Of a stretch of 64,000 nucleotides of DNA, positions 45,581 through 54,874 are shown in pieces (the stretch's first letter is position 1; each line of letters opens with the position of its first letter). The position numbers and the translations under genes are program-made. The stretch is from assembly GCA_019359495.1 (NCBI GenBank), contig JAHHHF010000097.1, positions 1 to 64,000 of the forward strand, given 5' to 3'. Below the pieces are notes generated by a model that worked only from the letters and a program-made list of their open reading frames with translations, was not told where the DNA came from and did no database searches. Source of the stretch: Goleter apudmare HA4340-LM2. GTDB taxonomy: Bacteria > Cyanobacteriota > Cyanobacteriia > Cyanobacteriales > Nostocaceae.

Positions 45581-46252
45581 ATGATCGTGACACAAGATAA
45601 AGCCCTAGCAAATGTTTTTCGTCAGATGGCGACTGGCGCTTTTCCGCCAGTTGTAGAAACGTTTGAACGCAATAAAACGATCTTTTTTCCTGGCGATCCT
45701 GCTGAACGAGTTTATTTTCTTTTGAAGGGTGCGGTGAAACTTTCCAGGGTGTACGAGGCAGGAGAAGAAATAACGGTAGCACTACTACGGGAAAATAGTG
45801 TTTTCGGTGTGTTGTCGTTGCTGACGGGAAACAAGTCGGATAGATTTTACCATGCGGTTGCATTTACACCTGTAGAATTGCTGTCAGCTCCAATTGAACA
45901 AGTCGAGCAAGCTCTCAAGGAAAATCCAGAATTGTCGATGTTAATGCTGCGGGGTCTGTCTTCGCGCATTTTACAGACAGAGATGATGATTGAAACCCTC
46001 GCTCACCGAGATATGGGTTCGAGATTGGTGAGTTTTCTGTTAATTCTCTGTCGTGATTTTGGCCTTCCTTGTGCCGATGGGATCACAATTGATCTAAAAC
46101 TATCTCATCAAGCGATCGCAGAAGCAATTGGTTCTACTCGTGTAACTGTGACTAGGCTACTCGGGGATTTACGTGAAAAAAAGATGATTTCAATCCACAA
46201 AAAGAAGATTACTGTGCATAAACCTGTTACCTTGAGTAGGCAGTTCACTTAA
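45581..46252 (+). CDS. ntcA: Global nitrogen regulator NtcA
   Basis: The 223-residue Crp-family regulator starts [20 protein letters not shown] and has the effector domain ([19 protein letters not shown]) for 2-oxoglutarate and a helix-turn-helix with the characteristic [20 protein letters not shown]. It controls nitrogen assimilation and, in filamentous strains, heterocyst differentiation. I use ATG 45581 with GGGAG just upstream; the frame from GTG-type starts at 45563 adds six residues. It reads away from fabI behind its own NtcA box. Confidence 0.98.
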   Translation: MIVTQDKALANVFRQMATGAFPPVVETFERNKTIFFPGDPAERVYFLLKGAVKLSRVYEAGEEITVALLRENSVFGVLSLLTGNKSDRFYHAVAFTPVELLSAPIEQVEQALKENPELSMLMLRGLSSRILQTEMMIETLAHRDMGSRLVSFLLILCRDFGLPCADGITIDLKLSHQAIAEAIGSTRVTVTRLLGDLREKKMISIHKKKITVHKPVTLSRQFT

Positions 46253-46426
46253 AACCAGTTGAGGGCAGCGGAGTTGGTAAATGTTGTGTTTTTAGAGTTA
46301 ACACCCATCACCCACAGGTCGGTAAATCTAAAAATTGAGTACTTTCAGCTATTGCCAATCTCCCATGCCTCACAGAAAATGAATGAAAGTAGTAGGCTGT
46401 ATCTGGAAGCATTTCGGTAGCGGCAG

Positions 46427-47917
46427 ATGACCACCGGGTACATCCTCATATTAGCAATCTTGATTCTGGGAGGCGTACTTGCCACCGTTGGTGATCGTAT
46501 TGGCACACGGGTTGGCAAGGCCCGCCTCTCACTCTTTAAATTGCGCCCCAAAAACACTGCTGTACTGGTAACTATTTTTACTGGTACGTTGATTTCGGCA
46601 TCAACCCTAGCAATTTTATTTGCTGCCGACGAAGGCTTGCGAAAAGGGGTCTTTGAAATTGAAAATATTGAAAAAGATCGCAGGCTCAAGCGCGAACAGT
46701 TAACAACCCTAGAAGCTGAAAAAAGCCAAGTAGAGACTGAACTCAATCAAGCTAGGACTGAACAAGCTAAAGCGCAACAAGACTTACAAGATATTAATCG
46801 GTCACTGCAAGCAGCAAATGCCAAGCAACTGGCAACTCAAGCGCAACTGAATCGCACAATTAGTCAACAAGCGCAAACTCAAGCACAACTCCAACGCACT
46901 CAAGGTCAGTTGGGTCAAGTTGTGGCTCAATACCAAAAAGCTCTAACTGAACTGCAAAGCGTTTACAATCAGAGAAAGGCTCTGCAAGCAGCCGTAGAAC
47001 AGTTGAAGACAGAGCGTCAAAGACTATACGCTGAAGCCCAAAAAGCTATTAGTGAAGCGAAAACAGCGATCGCTAAACGCGACCAGGAACTGGCAAATAG
47101 GCAAGAAGCTATTGAACAACGAGATCAAAAAATAGCCAACCTCGACCAATTAATTCAAAAGCGTAATTTAGAAATTAAAGCGCGTGAGCAAGTAATTGGT
47201 AAACGGGAAGCGCGCCTGAAAGAATTGGAAAAACAACAGAATTATTTAGAACAGGAAGTGGCAAGGCTAGAAAAATACTACCAGTCTTACCGTGACTTGC
47301 GTTTGGGTAAACTGGCTTTGATTCGCGGCCAAGTGCTAGCGTCTGGTGTGGTTCGGGTTAACCAAACTGCTGCTGCTCGTCAAATCGTCGTCCAACTTCT
47401 CCAGGAAGCCAATCGGAATGCTAACCTGGAATTAACTGAACCTGGGTCAAATCCTGCAAATATAGAGATACTGCATGTTACCCAAGAGAAGATTGAGCAA
47501 TTAGTCAAGCAGATTGATGACGGTCGAGAATACGTGATGCGGATTTTCTCTGCTGGCAATTATGTCAGGGGAGAAAAGCAAATAGAGTTTTTTGCTGATA
47601 CGGCCAGAAATCAACTAGTCTTTTCGGATGGTCAAGTGCTAGCTACAACTACTGCTGATCCCAAAACAATGACATCTTATCAATTACGCCAGCGATTGGA
47701 TTTACTGATTTCGGCTTCCCAGTTTCGTGCTCGTAATGCTGGAATTATTGAAAGCGTACAAATAGATGGTACTTTCCTCCGCTTCGTCAGCCAATTGCGC
47801 CAGTCTACTCAACAATTAGAAATCAAAGCGATCGCCGCAGAGGACACTTACACTGCGGGGCCATTAAGAGTAAAACTAGTGGCCATAGTAGATGGACAAA
47901 TTATTTTTAGTACCTAA
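46427..47917 (+). CDS. DUF3084 membrane coiled-coil protein
   Basis: The 496-residue protein has two N-terminal membrane helices (YILILAILILGGVLATVGD and VLVTIFTGTLISASTLAILF), a long coiled coil (about residues 75-300, rich in Gln, Glu, Lys and Arg) and a globular C-terminal domain (about 310-496). It belongs to DUF3084, conserved in cyanobacteria next to ntcA and of unknown role. A structural or envelope-linked function is possible given the architecture. It starts ATG 46427, about 175 bases after ntcA. Confidence 0.85.
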   Translation: MTTGYILILAILILGGVLATVGDRIGTRVGKARLSLFKLRPKNTAVLVTIFTGTLISASTLAILFAADEGLRKGVFEIENIEKDRRLKREQLTTLEAEKSQVETELNQARTEQAKAQQDLQDINRSLQAANAKQLATQAQLNRTISQQAQTQAQLQRTQGQLGQVVAQYQKALTELQSVYNQRKALQAAVEQLKTERQRLYAEAQKAISEAKTAIAKRDQELANRQEAIEQRDQKIANLDQLIQKRNLEIKAREQVIGKREARLKELEKQQNYLEQEVARLEKYYQSYRDLRLGKLALIRGQVLASGVVRVNQTAAARQIVVQLLQEANRNANLELTEPGSNPANIEILHVTQEKIEQLVKQIDDGREYVMRIFSAGNYVRGEKQIEFFADTARNQLVFSDGQVLATTTADPKTMTSYQLRQRLDLLISASQFRARNAGIIESVQIDGTFLRFVSQLRQSTQQLEIKAIAAEDTYTAGPLRVKLVAIVDGQIIFST

Positions 47918-47969
47918 AGACTCAAAATATTGACACGGTGAAATTTATTAATATTTAAGCGTATTTAAT

Positions 47970-48416
47970 ATGACTTCCAGGGAATTTTTACCAACACAAC
48001 CAGTGATTTTGGGATTTGATCCAGGTCGAGATAAATGTGGTGTAGCAGTGATGGGATTGGATCGGCAATTGCATTATCACGAAGTTGTTCTTGCAGCTGG
48101 GGCGATCGCTACTATTGAAGCACTACGCCAAAAGTTTCCGATTTCTTTGGTGGTGATGGGTAATCAAACTACGGCCAAACAGTGGAAACAGCAGCTTAAT
48201 CAAGAACTAGGAAACGCTTTCAATATTATTTTAGTAGATGAGCGCTACACAACTCTAGAAGCACGCGATCGCTATTGGCAAATGTACCCACCCAAAGGTA
48301 TAACAAAACTATTACCAAAAGGTATGCGGCAGCCACCACGACCCATAGATGATATTGTCGCTATCCTCTTGATTGAGCGATATTTAAATCGTTTGACGGA
48401 ATCTGTAGAGACGTAG
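47970..48416 (+). CDS. YqgF/RuvC-like nuclease domain protein
   Basis: The 148-residue protein has the RNase H-like fold typical of YqgF/RuvX: first acidic residue in GFDPGRDKCGVAV, Glu in LVDERYTTLEA and last Asp pair in PIDDIVAILL. YqgF in bacteria processes the 5-prime end of 16S rRNA. Cyanobacterial proteins of this group may do that or resolve junctions; I cannot tell. It follows DUF3084 after 52 bases and probably shares its transcript. A palindrome sits right at its stop codon. Confidence 0.85.
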   Translation: MTSREFLPTQPVILGFDPGRDKCGVAVMGLDRQLHYHEVVLAAGAIATIEALRQKFPISLVVMGNQTTAKQWKQQLNQELGNAFNIILVDERYTTLEARDRYWQMYPPKGITKLLPKGMRQPPRPIDDIVAILLIERYLNRLTESVET

Positions 48417-48431
48417 CAGTGCTACGTCTCT
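48407..48431. repeat. Perfect palindrome at a convergent gene end
   Basis: Twelve-base arms AGAGACGTAGCA and TGCTACGTCTCT flank one G. It overlaps the stop of the yqgF-like gene and abuts the end of the DUF3146 gene. The design matches the palindrome at 17938 (GAGACGTTGCA type). It may serve as a bidirectional terminator although there is no long T run. Confidence 0.75.
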
Positions 48432-48710
48432 CTACAGTTCAGCCCGAATAGTAAAAGCATAATCTCCCCCAGGCTCTAACTGATAATCTTGTTGCTCTAA
48501 AAAGCGACCTAGAGGTTCTTTAATTAAAGCGCGACCTTGAGAAGGCTTCACAGACAGTTCTCCTCGGCGAAAATGCCATTGAAACTGCCACTCATAGTCA
48601 CCGGCGCTCACTTCGCCCTCAAGGAAGCCGTGTTGCCAGGATTGGCGGGTAATTCTGACATGGGCAATGGTTTCTGGCAGACGTTTTCCACTCACAATGC
48701 TTTGTGTCAA
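48432..48710 (-). CDS. DUF3146 protein
   Basis: The 92-residue protein has a compact beta-rich sequence (AHVRITRQSWQHGFLEGEVSA, YEWQFQWHFRRGELSVKP) that matches DUF3146, a cyanobacterial family of unknown function. The end abuts the palindrome shared with the convergent yqgF-like gene. ATG 48710 is assumed. Confidence 0.8.
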   Translation of the reverse strand: MTQSIVSGKRLPETIAHVRITRQSWQHGFLEGEVSAGDYEWQFQWHFRRGELSVKPSQGRALIKEPLGRFLEQQDYQLEPGGDYAFTIRAEL

Positions 48711-49283
48711 GTGTCGGATAAAAACTGACTACATAGGTTACTTCTTTTATTTACCAAACATAGCTTAAATCGACAAATTGACAAAGTGATACCAATTCAA
48801 AATTCTCAATACCCTGGGGTTACTCCTTTGGAGTATAGTCCTTGCAATGCAAGTAAGACGAGGGTTACTCCTCTACGTATATTTCAAACAGCAGATCTAG
48901 CAACACCGATTTTTAGTTAGAGCAGAAAACTACCTTTTGTAAAAACTTTATATATTTAATAATCGAAATCGCTAAATATACTTCATTGGTGATTACATCA
49001 ATTATATAATTTAGCAACTCAATTTCCGTAAAATTTCTCTTTCATTAAAATGATTCCAGCCACTATACTTTTGAAAGTTGCGCTGGTCAGATTGGCGAAA
49101 AACCAGATTATCAAGGGTGTATGCATTTACAAGATAACTAATTGATCAACTAGTAAATCTTCTCCAAACTAATAAATTTTCAATTGCCACCATAACATTT
49201 CATTTGTTATTAATCTCTGACCGATACAATAATTCTGTTCTTTTCCCACATTCCATATTTATCTAAAAATTTAAGTAATCATA
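48711..49283. other. Gene-free AT-rich gap
   Basis: No coding frame was found. Near 48810-48880 the text GGTTACTCCTTTGGAG and GGGTTACTCCTCTACG forms a loose direct repeat of GGTTACTCCT. The rest (48940-49270) is AT-rich and probably carries the promoter for the secreted Ser-rich protein. No RNA structure was convincing. Confidence 0.4.
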
Positions 49284-49613
49284 ATGGAACAATCTACTCA
49301 GCAACTGCTAGCACTAGCCTTAGCAGCAGGTTTGGCTTTCGTCATGGCTCCATGTCAAGCTCAAACTGCCAGAGAATTAAATGAAGATGAGATTAATAGC
49401 AATAGTTCCATATCTTCAAAATCTTCTGCTGAAAATACTAATTTATCCTCAAAATTGAGCGATTCTAGCAGTTCTGGACAGAGCAAGGCAGATATCACTT
49501 CAGAGGTTGATAGTAACTCTTCATCTACTAATAATACAGTGCCTGCAACACAGCCTACTGCACGTATTCCAATATCTAGCAGAATTTTCGCAGTCCCTTC
49601 AATGCAACAATAA
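49284..49613 (+). CDS. Secreted Ser-rich low-complexity protein (109 aa)
   Basis: A signal peptide (LLALALAAGLAFVMAPCQAQ) precedes a disordered stretch rich in Ser, Asn and Thr (SSISSKSSAENTNLSSKL). There is no recognised domain. A strong terminator follows, so it is a real transcription unit. It might be an outer-layer or sheath component, but that is speculation. Confidence 0.6.
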   Translation: MEQSTQQLLALALAAGLAFVMAPCQAQTARELNEDEINSNSSISSKSSAENTNLSSKLSDSSSSGQSKADITSEVDSNSSSTNNTVPATQPTARIPISSRIFAVPSMQQ

Positions 49614-49644
49614 TCAGATTTCGACTGGAGACTTCAAAAAGTGT

Positions 49645-49682
49645 GAAGGATGAAAGTTTATATTTCATCCTTCATTTTTTAT
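49645..49682 (+). terminator. Strong Rho-independent terminator
   Basis: GAAGGATGAAA (49645-49655) pairs perfectly with TTTCATCCTTC (49663-49673) over 11 bases, with a seven-base loop, and is followed by ATTTTTTAT. It lies 32 bases after the Ser-rich gene. Confidence 0.88.
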
Positions 49683-49791
49683 AGTTATAGGATATTTTCA
49701 AACGACTTCCAAAGCTTTAATCCAAAATTTATTTTTGAGCAAGTTACCGAACCCACAAGATTGATCCCTAAATTCAGTAACACCGAATAAA

Positions 49792-51021
49792 TTAACTCCC
49801 ACAGCAGATTTTTTCATAGCGTTGACCGGCGATTTCCCAGGTAAATTCTATTTCTACCAGTTTTCTACCATTATCAGATAATTCAGATCGCAGTTGTGGT
49901 TGCTCAAACAGTTGACTAATAGCTGTAACATATTCCCTTGGTGTATTTGCTCGTAACGCTCCCAATGGGATACCATGACTATCTACAGCTAATCCTTCTA
50001 AACCGCGATCGCTTGCTACTACCGGTACACCAGCTGCCATAGCCTCTAAGGTTTTATTCTTAATCCCAAAACCCGTTCTCAGTGGCACTACACAAACGGT
50101 TGATTGATGAAGATACTCTACCATCGAATTGACGCGCCCGGTGACGATGACCCCAGGAATGTCTTTCAGTGCTAAAATTTCTGCTGCTGGTCTAGCACCA
50201 ACAATACTAAATGTGGCGTCAGGATAAGATTTTTGTAGTTCTGGTAAGACTTCTAAGGCAAAAAACCTCGCCGCATCAATGTTGTGAGATGCATCCATCG
50301 CCCCGACAAAGATTAAACCGTGTCCGCCTGAGTCTTGGGAACGGTAGGGAAACAATTCCAAATCTACGCCATTAGGAATGACCGCGATTTCAATATCAGG
50401 GCGGAGTTTGAGAAATTCTTGGCGATCGTCTGCGGTGGTGACAACGATGTGAGAAAATTTAGCGGAGTAACGCTTCTCATAACGTTCCAAGACTAAAGAG
50501 AGATATAAGCGATCGCGTAAAGCATTTTGTGAAGCTTTCATTTCTAGATGGTCACGCACCCAGCCGTAAACTGAACTGTGGACATCGACCACCGTGTTTA
50601 CACTGTGGCGGAATTCAGGACGAATATATATTTCATTTACACTATGTTCACAGGTGATGACATCACACTTTTTCGCCTCCACATAATCATCAACTAACGC
50701 TTGAATAGCTGGCGAGTAACGATGCAAAACATTTGGTGGTGTGGCTTTCACTACCGATTCGATGAATCGTCCCGTCTTAGAGAATAATCCTGTAATTCCG
50801 CCTTGACTTTCGGGTTCTGGTGGTAAGGGAAAAATAATCAGTTCACTGACATATTTCCGTAATTCCTCTACATCTGCATTCGTTACTTCTTTGTTAGACT
50901 GTGTAACTAAACTCACAGAATGGTTTTGTTGGAGGTATTTGAGCAAATTAAATGTTCTAATTTCCGTTCCCCCACGACTGGGAGGATAGGGAAATGTGGA
51001 AGATAGCATAAGAATACGCAT
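49792..51021 (-). CDS. Family 4-type glycosyltransferase
   Basis: The 409-residue GT-B enzyme has an N-terminal domain (MLSSTFPYPPSRGGTEIRTF) and a C-terminal nucleotide-sugar domain (IFVGAMDASHNIDA, and GFGIKNKTLEAMAAGVPVVAS, the donor-binding E-x7-E-like region). It resembles TIGR03087-like exopolysaccharide sugar transferases. Donor and acceptor unknown. It may work with surface polysaccharide synthesis, but no other such gene is adjacent. Confidence 0.88.
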   Translation of the reverse strand: MRILMLSSTFPYPPSRGGTEIRTFNLLKYLQQNHSVSLVTQSNKEVTNADVEELRKYVSELIIFPLPPEPESQGGITGLFSKTGRFIESVVKATPPNVLHRYSPAIQALVDDYVEAKKCDVITCEHSVNEIYIRPEFRHSVNTVVDVHSSVYGWVRDHLEMKASQNALRDRLYLSLVLERYEKRYSAKFSHIVVTTADDRQEFLKLRPDIEIAVIPNGVDLELFPYRSQDSGGHGLIFVGAMDASHNIDAARFFALEVLPELQKSYPDATFSIVGARPAAEILALKDIPGVIVTGRVNSMVEYLHQSTVCVVPLRTGFGIKNKTLEAMAAGVPVVASDRGLEGLAVDSHGIPLGALRANTPREYVTAISQLFEQPQLRSELSDNGRKLVEIEFTWEIAGQRYEKICCGS

Positions 51022-51461
51022 AGAATTTTCCTTTTTATAATTAAAAAACTATCGTGGTAGATTTAAGCTGTAGTAGATATAAATCACTCAGGTTACATAT
51101 CAGTTTTAACATCAGATTTTTATTTGTCTAATATCTCAATATGATTTGAAGTTGATTTTTAAATAACTCACTACACCCTCTGTTCATTCATTTTTTGAAT
51201 AACAATATCCCCGGCTTCTTTAAGATTTTCGCCGATATATGACTATGAGTGTACTAAAAGAGTGCGATCGCTAATCGATTACCTTTTTAAAAACTACTTT
51301 TAAATAAACCAGCGCTGATATTTCCAGCTATATTAATAAATTTCAATGTAGGGTGTGTTGTCGCACAGCGCAACGCACCATCAACCTTTATTACCTACTT
51401 TTTGGAAGAGTTGGAGTAGGTTTATAAACTGTGTTAGATCGCAGTTGAAAGCTAAAATCTA
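51022..51461. other. Gene-free gap with a dispersed repeat
   Basis: The gap is mostly AT-rich. It contains the dispersed repeat GTAGGGTGTGTTGTCGCACA...AACGCACC at 51348-51381, a relative of text at 19760. No coding frame or terminator was supported, although the AT-rich 51030-51180 region upstream of the glycosyltransferase must hold its promoter. Confidence 0.45.
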
Positions 51462-52193
51462 CTAATCTTCTAGATAGAGGCTTTCTATAATATCAAGCAT
51501 TTTATTAACGCTTATACCCTTTTGCATTTTTTTTCCATGTAGGATTTTTACTCTTTCTATCACATCATTTAATGATTTAAACTGTTCTTTTTCGCGTTCA
51601 TCTACTACTGCTATTGATACCTGATTAGCTTTCTTTACATTAAAGCCTGCATTGAGTAGTTTTTTAGCAATTTTATCTACTTCAAATTTTGTAAATACTG
51701 CTAGAGGTTCAACCTTATCTGCTAACTTTCTTTTTAGCTCCTTGTTTTCATTTTCTAACTTTACTTTAGCAGTTGACTCTTCCAACAGTTGTTTAGTGAT
51801 CTTTTCAAAGCGCGATTCTAAATTGTTTAAAAAATTTTCTAAATCTTTTGCGGTGAAGTTTACTTTTCCTAAACTGCCATCTTTTGCTTTTCTAAATAAT
51901 TGAACTTGCTTTGTTAAAGCTTCCTCATTTTCATCTTCAATAATAAATACTCCAATCATTTCACCTTTACGCGGATCTATTTCTCTAGCTCTAGCCGCCG
52001 CATAATACTCAAAGTCGCCATCTACTACCTCATATGATTGTAGACTTGTTCTGCGAACTACTATAGGGTTAATAACTCCTTCAGACTCTAAAATCAACTT
52101 AGCAGCTTGTTCTAAATCATCATCTACAAAAGTTGAACGAGGTTTGCTAGAAGTAATTTTTTTGATAGCAACAAGCGATGTGGACAATTTCAT
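51462..52193 (-). CDS. ParB/Srx-like protein, partner of the nuclease-ParA fusion
   Basis: The 243-residue protein has a ParB N-terminal-like region (residues 8-95: KKITSSKPRSTF, GVINPIVVRR, and GDFEYYAAARARE in the place of the CTP-binding GERRxRA motif), then a coiled coil (about 120-165, LENENKELKRKLADK) and a C-terminal helical domain with no clear helix-turn-helix. Its ATG overlaps the ParA stop by one base (TAATG), so translation is coupled. It may load or position DNA or protein cargo, but an ordinary centromere-binding role is doubtful without the HTH. Confidence 0.75.
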   Translation of the reverse strand: MKLSTSLVAIKKITSSKPRSTFVDDDLEQAAKLILESEGVINPIVVRRTSLQSYEVVDGDFEYYAAARAREIDPRKGEMIGVFIIEDENEEALTKQVQLFRKAKDGSLGKVNFTAKDLENFLNNLESRFEKITKQLLEESTAKVKLENENKELKRKLADKVEPLAVFTKFEVDKIAKKLLNAGFNVKKANQVSIAVVDEREKEQFKSLNDVIERVKILHGKKMQKGISVNKMLDIIESLYLED

Positions 52194-53557
52194 TAAGCTA
52201 ACCCTATCTTTTGTAAAACTTCTAATGCTAGCAATTCAAATTCTTGTGCGGCTGTTGAATCTGGTTTAAAATCAAGCACGGAAATTGGATCAGCTACCTC
52301 CATATCTCCTACAATCAGAAACTTTTCTGCACATTTAGCCAGATCGTCTCTGTCATAAATAACTGAATCCATGACCTCAAAACCATATCGTTTTGGAATG
52401 GCTTCTAGTCGTTTAGGTAAAGTATGTTTTACAAATTGATTATTAGTCGATATTTTACAAGCAAGTACACCTAAAATTTCAAGTTGAGGTTTTCTTATTT
52501 GTTTTCTAAATCCATTTATCTTTTTAATAAAATCCTTAACGTTTATGAGACCTTGATTCGCAAAAGGTTTGAGATCTGAAGGAATAATAAGGTAATCAGC
52601 AGTAATTAGAGCAATCCTAGCATAGAGATTTAAAGAAGGAGGAGTATCAATCAATACTACATCATATTTCTCTGATACTTCATTGAGCTTTTGAGCGAGC
52701 ATCATTTTACTATCTTCTTGCTGAATTAACTCATTTTCATAATTCATTAAACTGATATGAGAAGGAACAACACTAATTTCTGGATCAGTAAACTGAGATT
52801 TTCTAGCAACTTCTTCTATAGGGTAAAAATCTTCTGATTGTAATATATGAAGAATGTTAGATCCTTTTATATCATCAAATTCTTCATCATCAAATTTGAC
52901 TAAACCGGTTGCAAATGTAGTATTAGCTTGACTGTCTAAATCAATAACTAAAACTCTTTTACCCTTTTTACGAAGAGCAGCAGCTAAGTTAACTACAGTA
53001 GTTGTTTTACCAACGCCGCCCTTATTGTGATAAACCGCAATTACTTTCATAGAATTTTGCCTCTTGCTTTCAGAACTCGATTTAGTTTCAGATATTTCAA
53101 TCTCAGATTTCTCTACACTTTGCCTTGCTTTCAAACTTTCTCTATCAATTAAACTGCTAATTTCCTCTATCTTCGCCTCAACGTCCTTACCAGCACATTG
53201 AAAGACAAGCTGGATATCATACTGTAATTTTTCATAAATCCTGATTTCTTTCCCATTAGTCAACAAGCCATACCGCACATTCAAGCTGGTTAAATAATGC
53301 CTGAGTCGTGAGACATGATTATTTAAGTTATGCTTGGGATGCTTCGCCTCCATCACAACACTCAATGGTGAGTTAGCATCCAAAACAAAGGGAATAACTT
53401 GTGCAGCAAATGCTAAAAAATCTAAGCGGATACTACCAACGGCAACTTCTTGATGCCAGGTGTCAGGAGTATACCCTAGCTGCGGTAGCAAATACTGAAC
53501 TATGAGCTTGCTTTCAACTTCGCTTTCATTGCGACACAGTTCGGGATTAAAAGGCAA
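52193..53557 (-). CDS. PD-(D/E)XK nuclease-like domain fused to ParA ATPase
   Basis: The 454-residue protein joins two modules. Residues 1-140 resemble the HsdR N-terminal nuclease domain: ESEVESKLIVQYLLPQLGY, Asp46 (IRLDFLAF) and Glu70-Ala-Lys72 (VVMEAKHPKH), an intact D...ExK motif, then RYGLLTNGKEIRIYE. A polar linker (about 140-168) leads to a ParA-type ATPase from Met170 with deviant Walker A KGGVGKTTT (179-187), LVIDLDSQAN and VLIDTPPSLN. The linker and intact motifs argue for one protein. The ParB-like gene overlaps by one base. ParA is otherwise full length. The combination is unfamiliar to me; it might be partition, defence or cargo positioning. Confidence 0.82.
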   Translation of the reverse strand: MPFNPELCRNESEVESKLIVQYLLPQLGYTPDTWHQEVAVGSIRLDFLAFAAQVIPFVLDANSPLSVVMEAKHPKHNLNNHVSRLRHYLTSLNVRYGLLTNGKEIRIYEKLQYDIQLVFQCAGKDVEAKIEEISSLIDRESLKARQSVEKSEIEISETKSSSESKRQNSMKVIAVYHNKGGVGKTTTVVNLAAALRKKGKRVLVIDLDSQANTTFATGLVKFDDEEFDDIKGSNILHILQSEDFYPIEEVARKSQFTDPEISVVPSHISLMNYENELIQQEDSKMMLAQKLNEVSEKYDVVLIDTPPSLNLYARIALITADYLIIPSDLKPFANQGLINVKDFIKKINGFRKQIRKPQLEILGVLACKISTNNQFVKHTLPKRLEAIPKRYGFEVMDSVIYDRDDLAKCAEKFLIVGDMEVADPISVLDFKPDSTAAQEFELLALEVLQKIGLA

Positions 53558-53892
53558 TTTTTTTACCCCTAGACAAGTAGAATCATTATCGAAAATTTTA
53601 TACCTATAGTATTATGGCATAGGCTCAGTAATTTTAAGTAATCAACTCCACTACAATTTATGTAAACAATCATGTTGTATAAGTATTTATACATAAGAAC
53701 TGTTTATAATTCCCAGCCAATATTTCACAAATTAAGTCACGTTGCTATATAATTCTGACTGCCTCAAAGGAGGAAGTGTCACTGAAATTACTTTTATGAA
53801 TACGCGCAAATATTAAATTTAGCGAAAATTCTAGTTGATCAGGAGATGCATACGCTACCTAGATGAGAGGGCGCTATCAGAGGACTTAATCA
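53558..53892. promoter_or_regulatory. Divergent promoter region between two ParA genes
   Basis: The 335-base AT-rich gap separates the leftward nuclease-ParA gene from the rightward solo ParA. An imperfect inverted repeat CCTAT...ATAGG lies at 53603-53623. Partition systems often keep their binding sites beside the par operon, so a site may be here, but I found no convincing iterated palindrome. Confidence 0.4.
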
Positions 53893-54777
53893 ATGGGATA
53901 TGTAATTGCGACTGCAAATATGAAAGGTGGTGTTGGTAAAACCACTATCACGGTAAATTTAGCTACTTGTTTAGCAAAAAATCACGGTAAGCGGGTGCTA
54001 GTACTGGATTTAGATAGCCAAATTAGCGCTACGCTGAGTATGATGTCGCCTTTAGAGTTTGCTAAACGTCGTAAACAAAGAAAGACATTTAGATATTTAA
54101 TTGACCAAATTATTAATCCAGAGCAAAACGCTAAAACTACGATTCAAGATATTGTGCAATCGCAAGTTTGTAATTTGCCAGGGCTAGATTTATTGCCTGG
54201 AGATATTGATTTGTATGATGAATTTGTGGTTTCAGAAATGCTGCATCAACAAGCGGTAGCTTTGGGTGAACAGGATTTTGAAACGGTTTGGAATCGTTTT
54301 GAACGAGTCTTGATTAACAACATTTTAAAACCTGTGCGTGAAGAGTATGATTTTATTCTTCTAGATTGTGCGCCTGGCTATAACCTGATGACTCGTAGCG
54401 CTTTGGCTGCTAGTGATTTCTATATTCTGCCTGCAAAACCAGAACCTTTATCTGTGGTGGGTATTCAACTACTAGAAAGGCGCATTGGTCAGTTAAAGGA
54501 TAGTCATGAACATGAGGCAAAAATAAATATTAAAATGTTGGGTATTGTCTTTAGTATGTCTAGTTCTAACTTGCTAACTGGCAGATACTATAAACAGGTA
54601 ATGCATCGGGTTGTGGAAGATTTTGGTGTGGAAAAAATTTGTAAGAATCAAATACCAGTTGACGTGAATGTAGCTAAGGCTGTTGATAGTTTTCAGCCTG
54701 CTGTTTTACTCAGTCCACAGTCTGCTGGTTCTAAGGCTTTCTTTCAGTTAACTCAAGAGTTGTTGCAGAAGTTGTAG
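53893..54777 (+). CDS. Stand-alone ParA-type ATPase
   Basis: The 294-residue ATPase has a deviant Walker A KGGVGKTT (residues 11-18), Walker A-prime VLVLDLDSQISATLS and Walker B FILLDCAPGYNLMTRSAL. It lacks an N-terminal helix-turn-helix, so it is the small ParA type used for plasmids, carboxysomes and other cargo. No ParB or McdB-like gene follows it. It is divergent from the nuclease-ParA/ParB pair, and the two ParA proteins differ greatly. Confidence 0.85.
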   Translation: MGYVIATANMKGGVGKTTITVNLATCLAKNHGKRVLVLDLDSQISATLSMMSPLEFAKRRKQRKTFRYLIDQIINPEQNAKTTIQDIVQSQVCNLPGLDLLPGDIDLYDEFVVSEMLHQQAVALGEQDFETVWNRFERVLINNILKPVREEYDFILLDCAPGYNLMTRSALAASDFYILPAKPEPLSVVGIQLLERRIGQLKDSHEHEAKINIKMLGIVFSMSSSNLLTGRYYKQVMHRVVEDFGVEKICKNQIPVDVNVAKAVDSFQPAVLLSPQSAGSKAFFQLTQELLQKL

Positions 54778-54874
54778 GATGGGGCATGGGGCATGGGTAA
54801 AGTTGTAGCAGTGCTATCATGTCCACCTGTGTCAACTTAACGCGAAACCCATAGCCCGCCTCAGAATGAATTCT

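Noticed and set aside
45534-45863. Leftward frame antisense to ntcA
   Set aside because: It mirrors the conserved ntcA coding frame and has no independent features.
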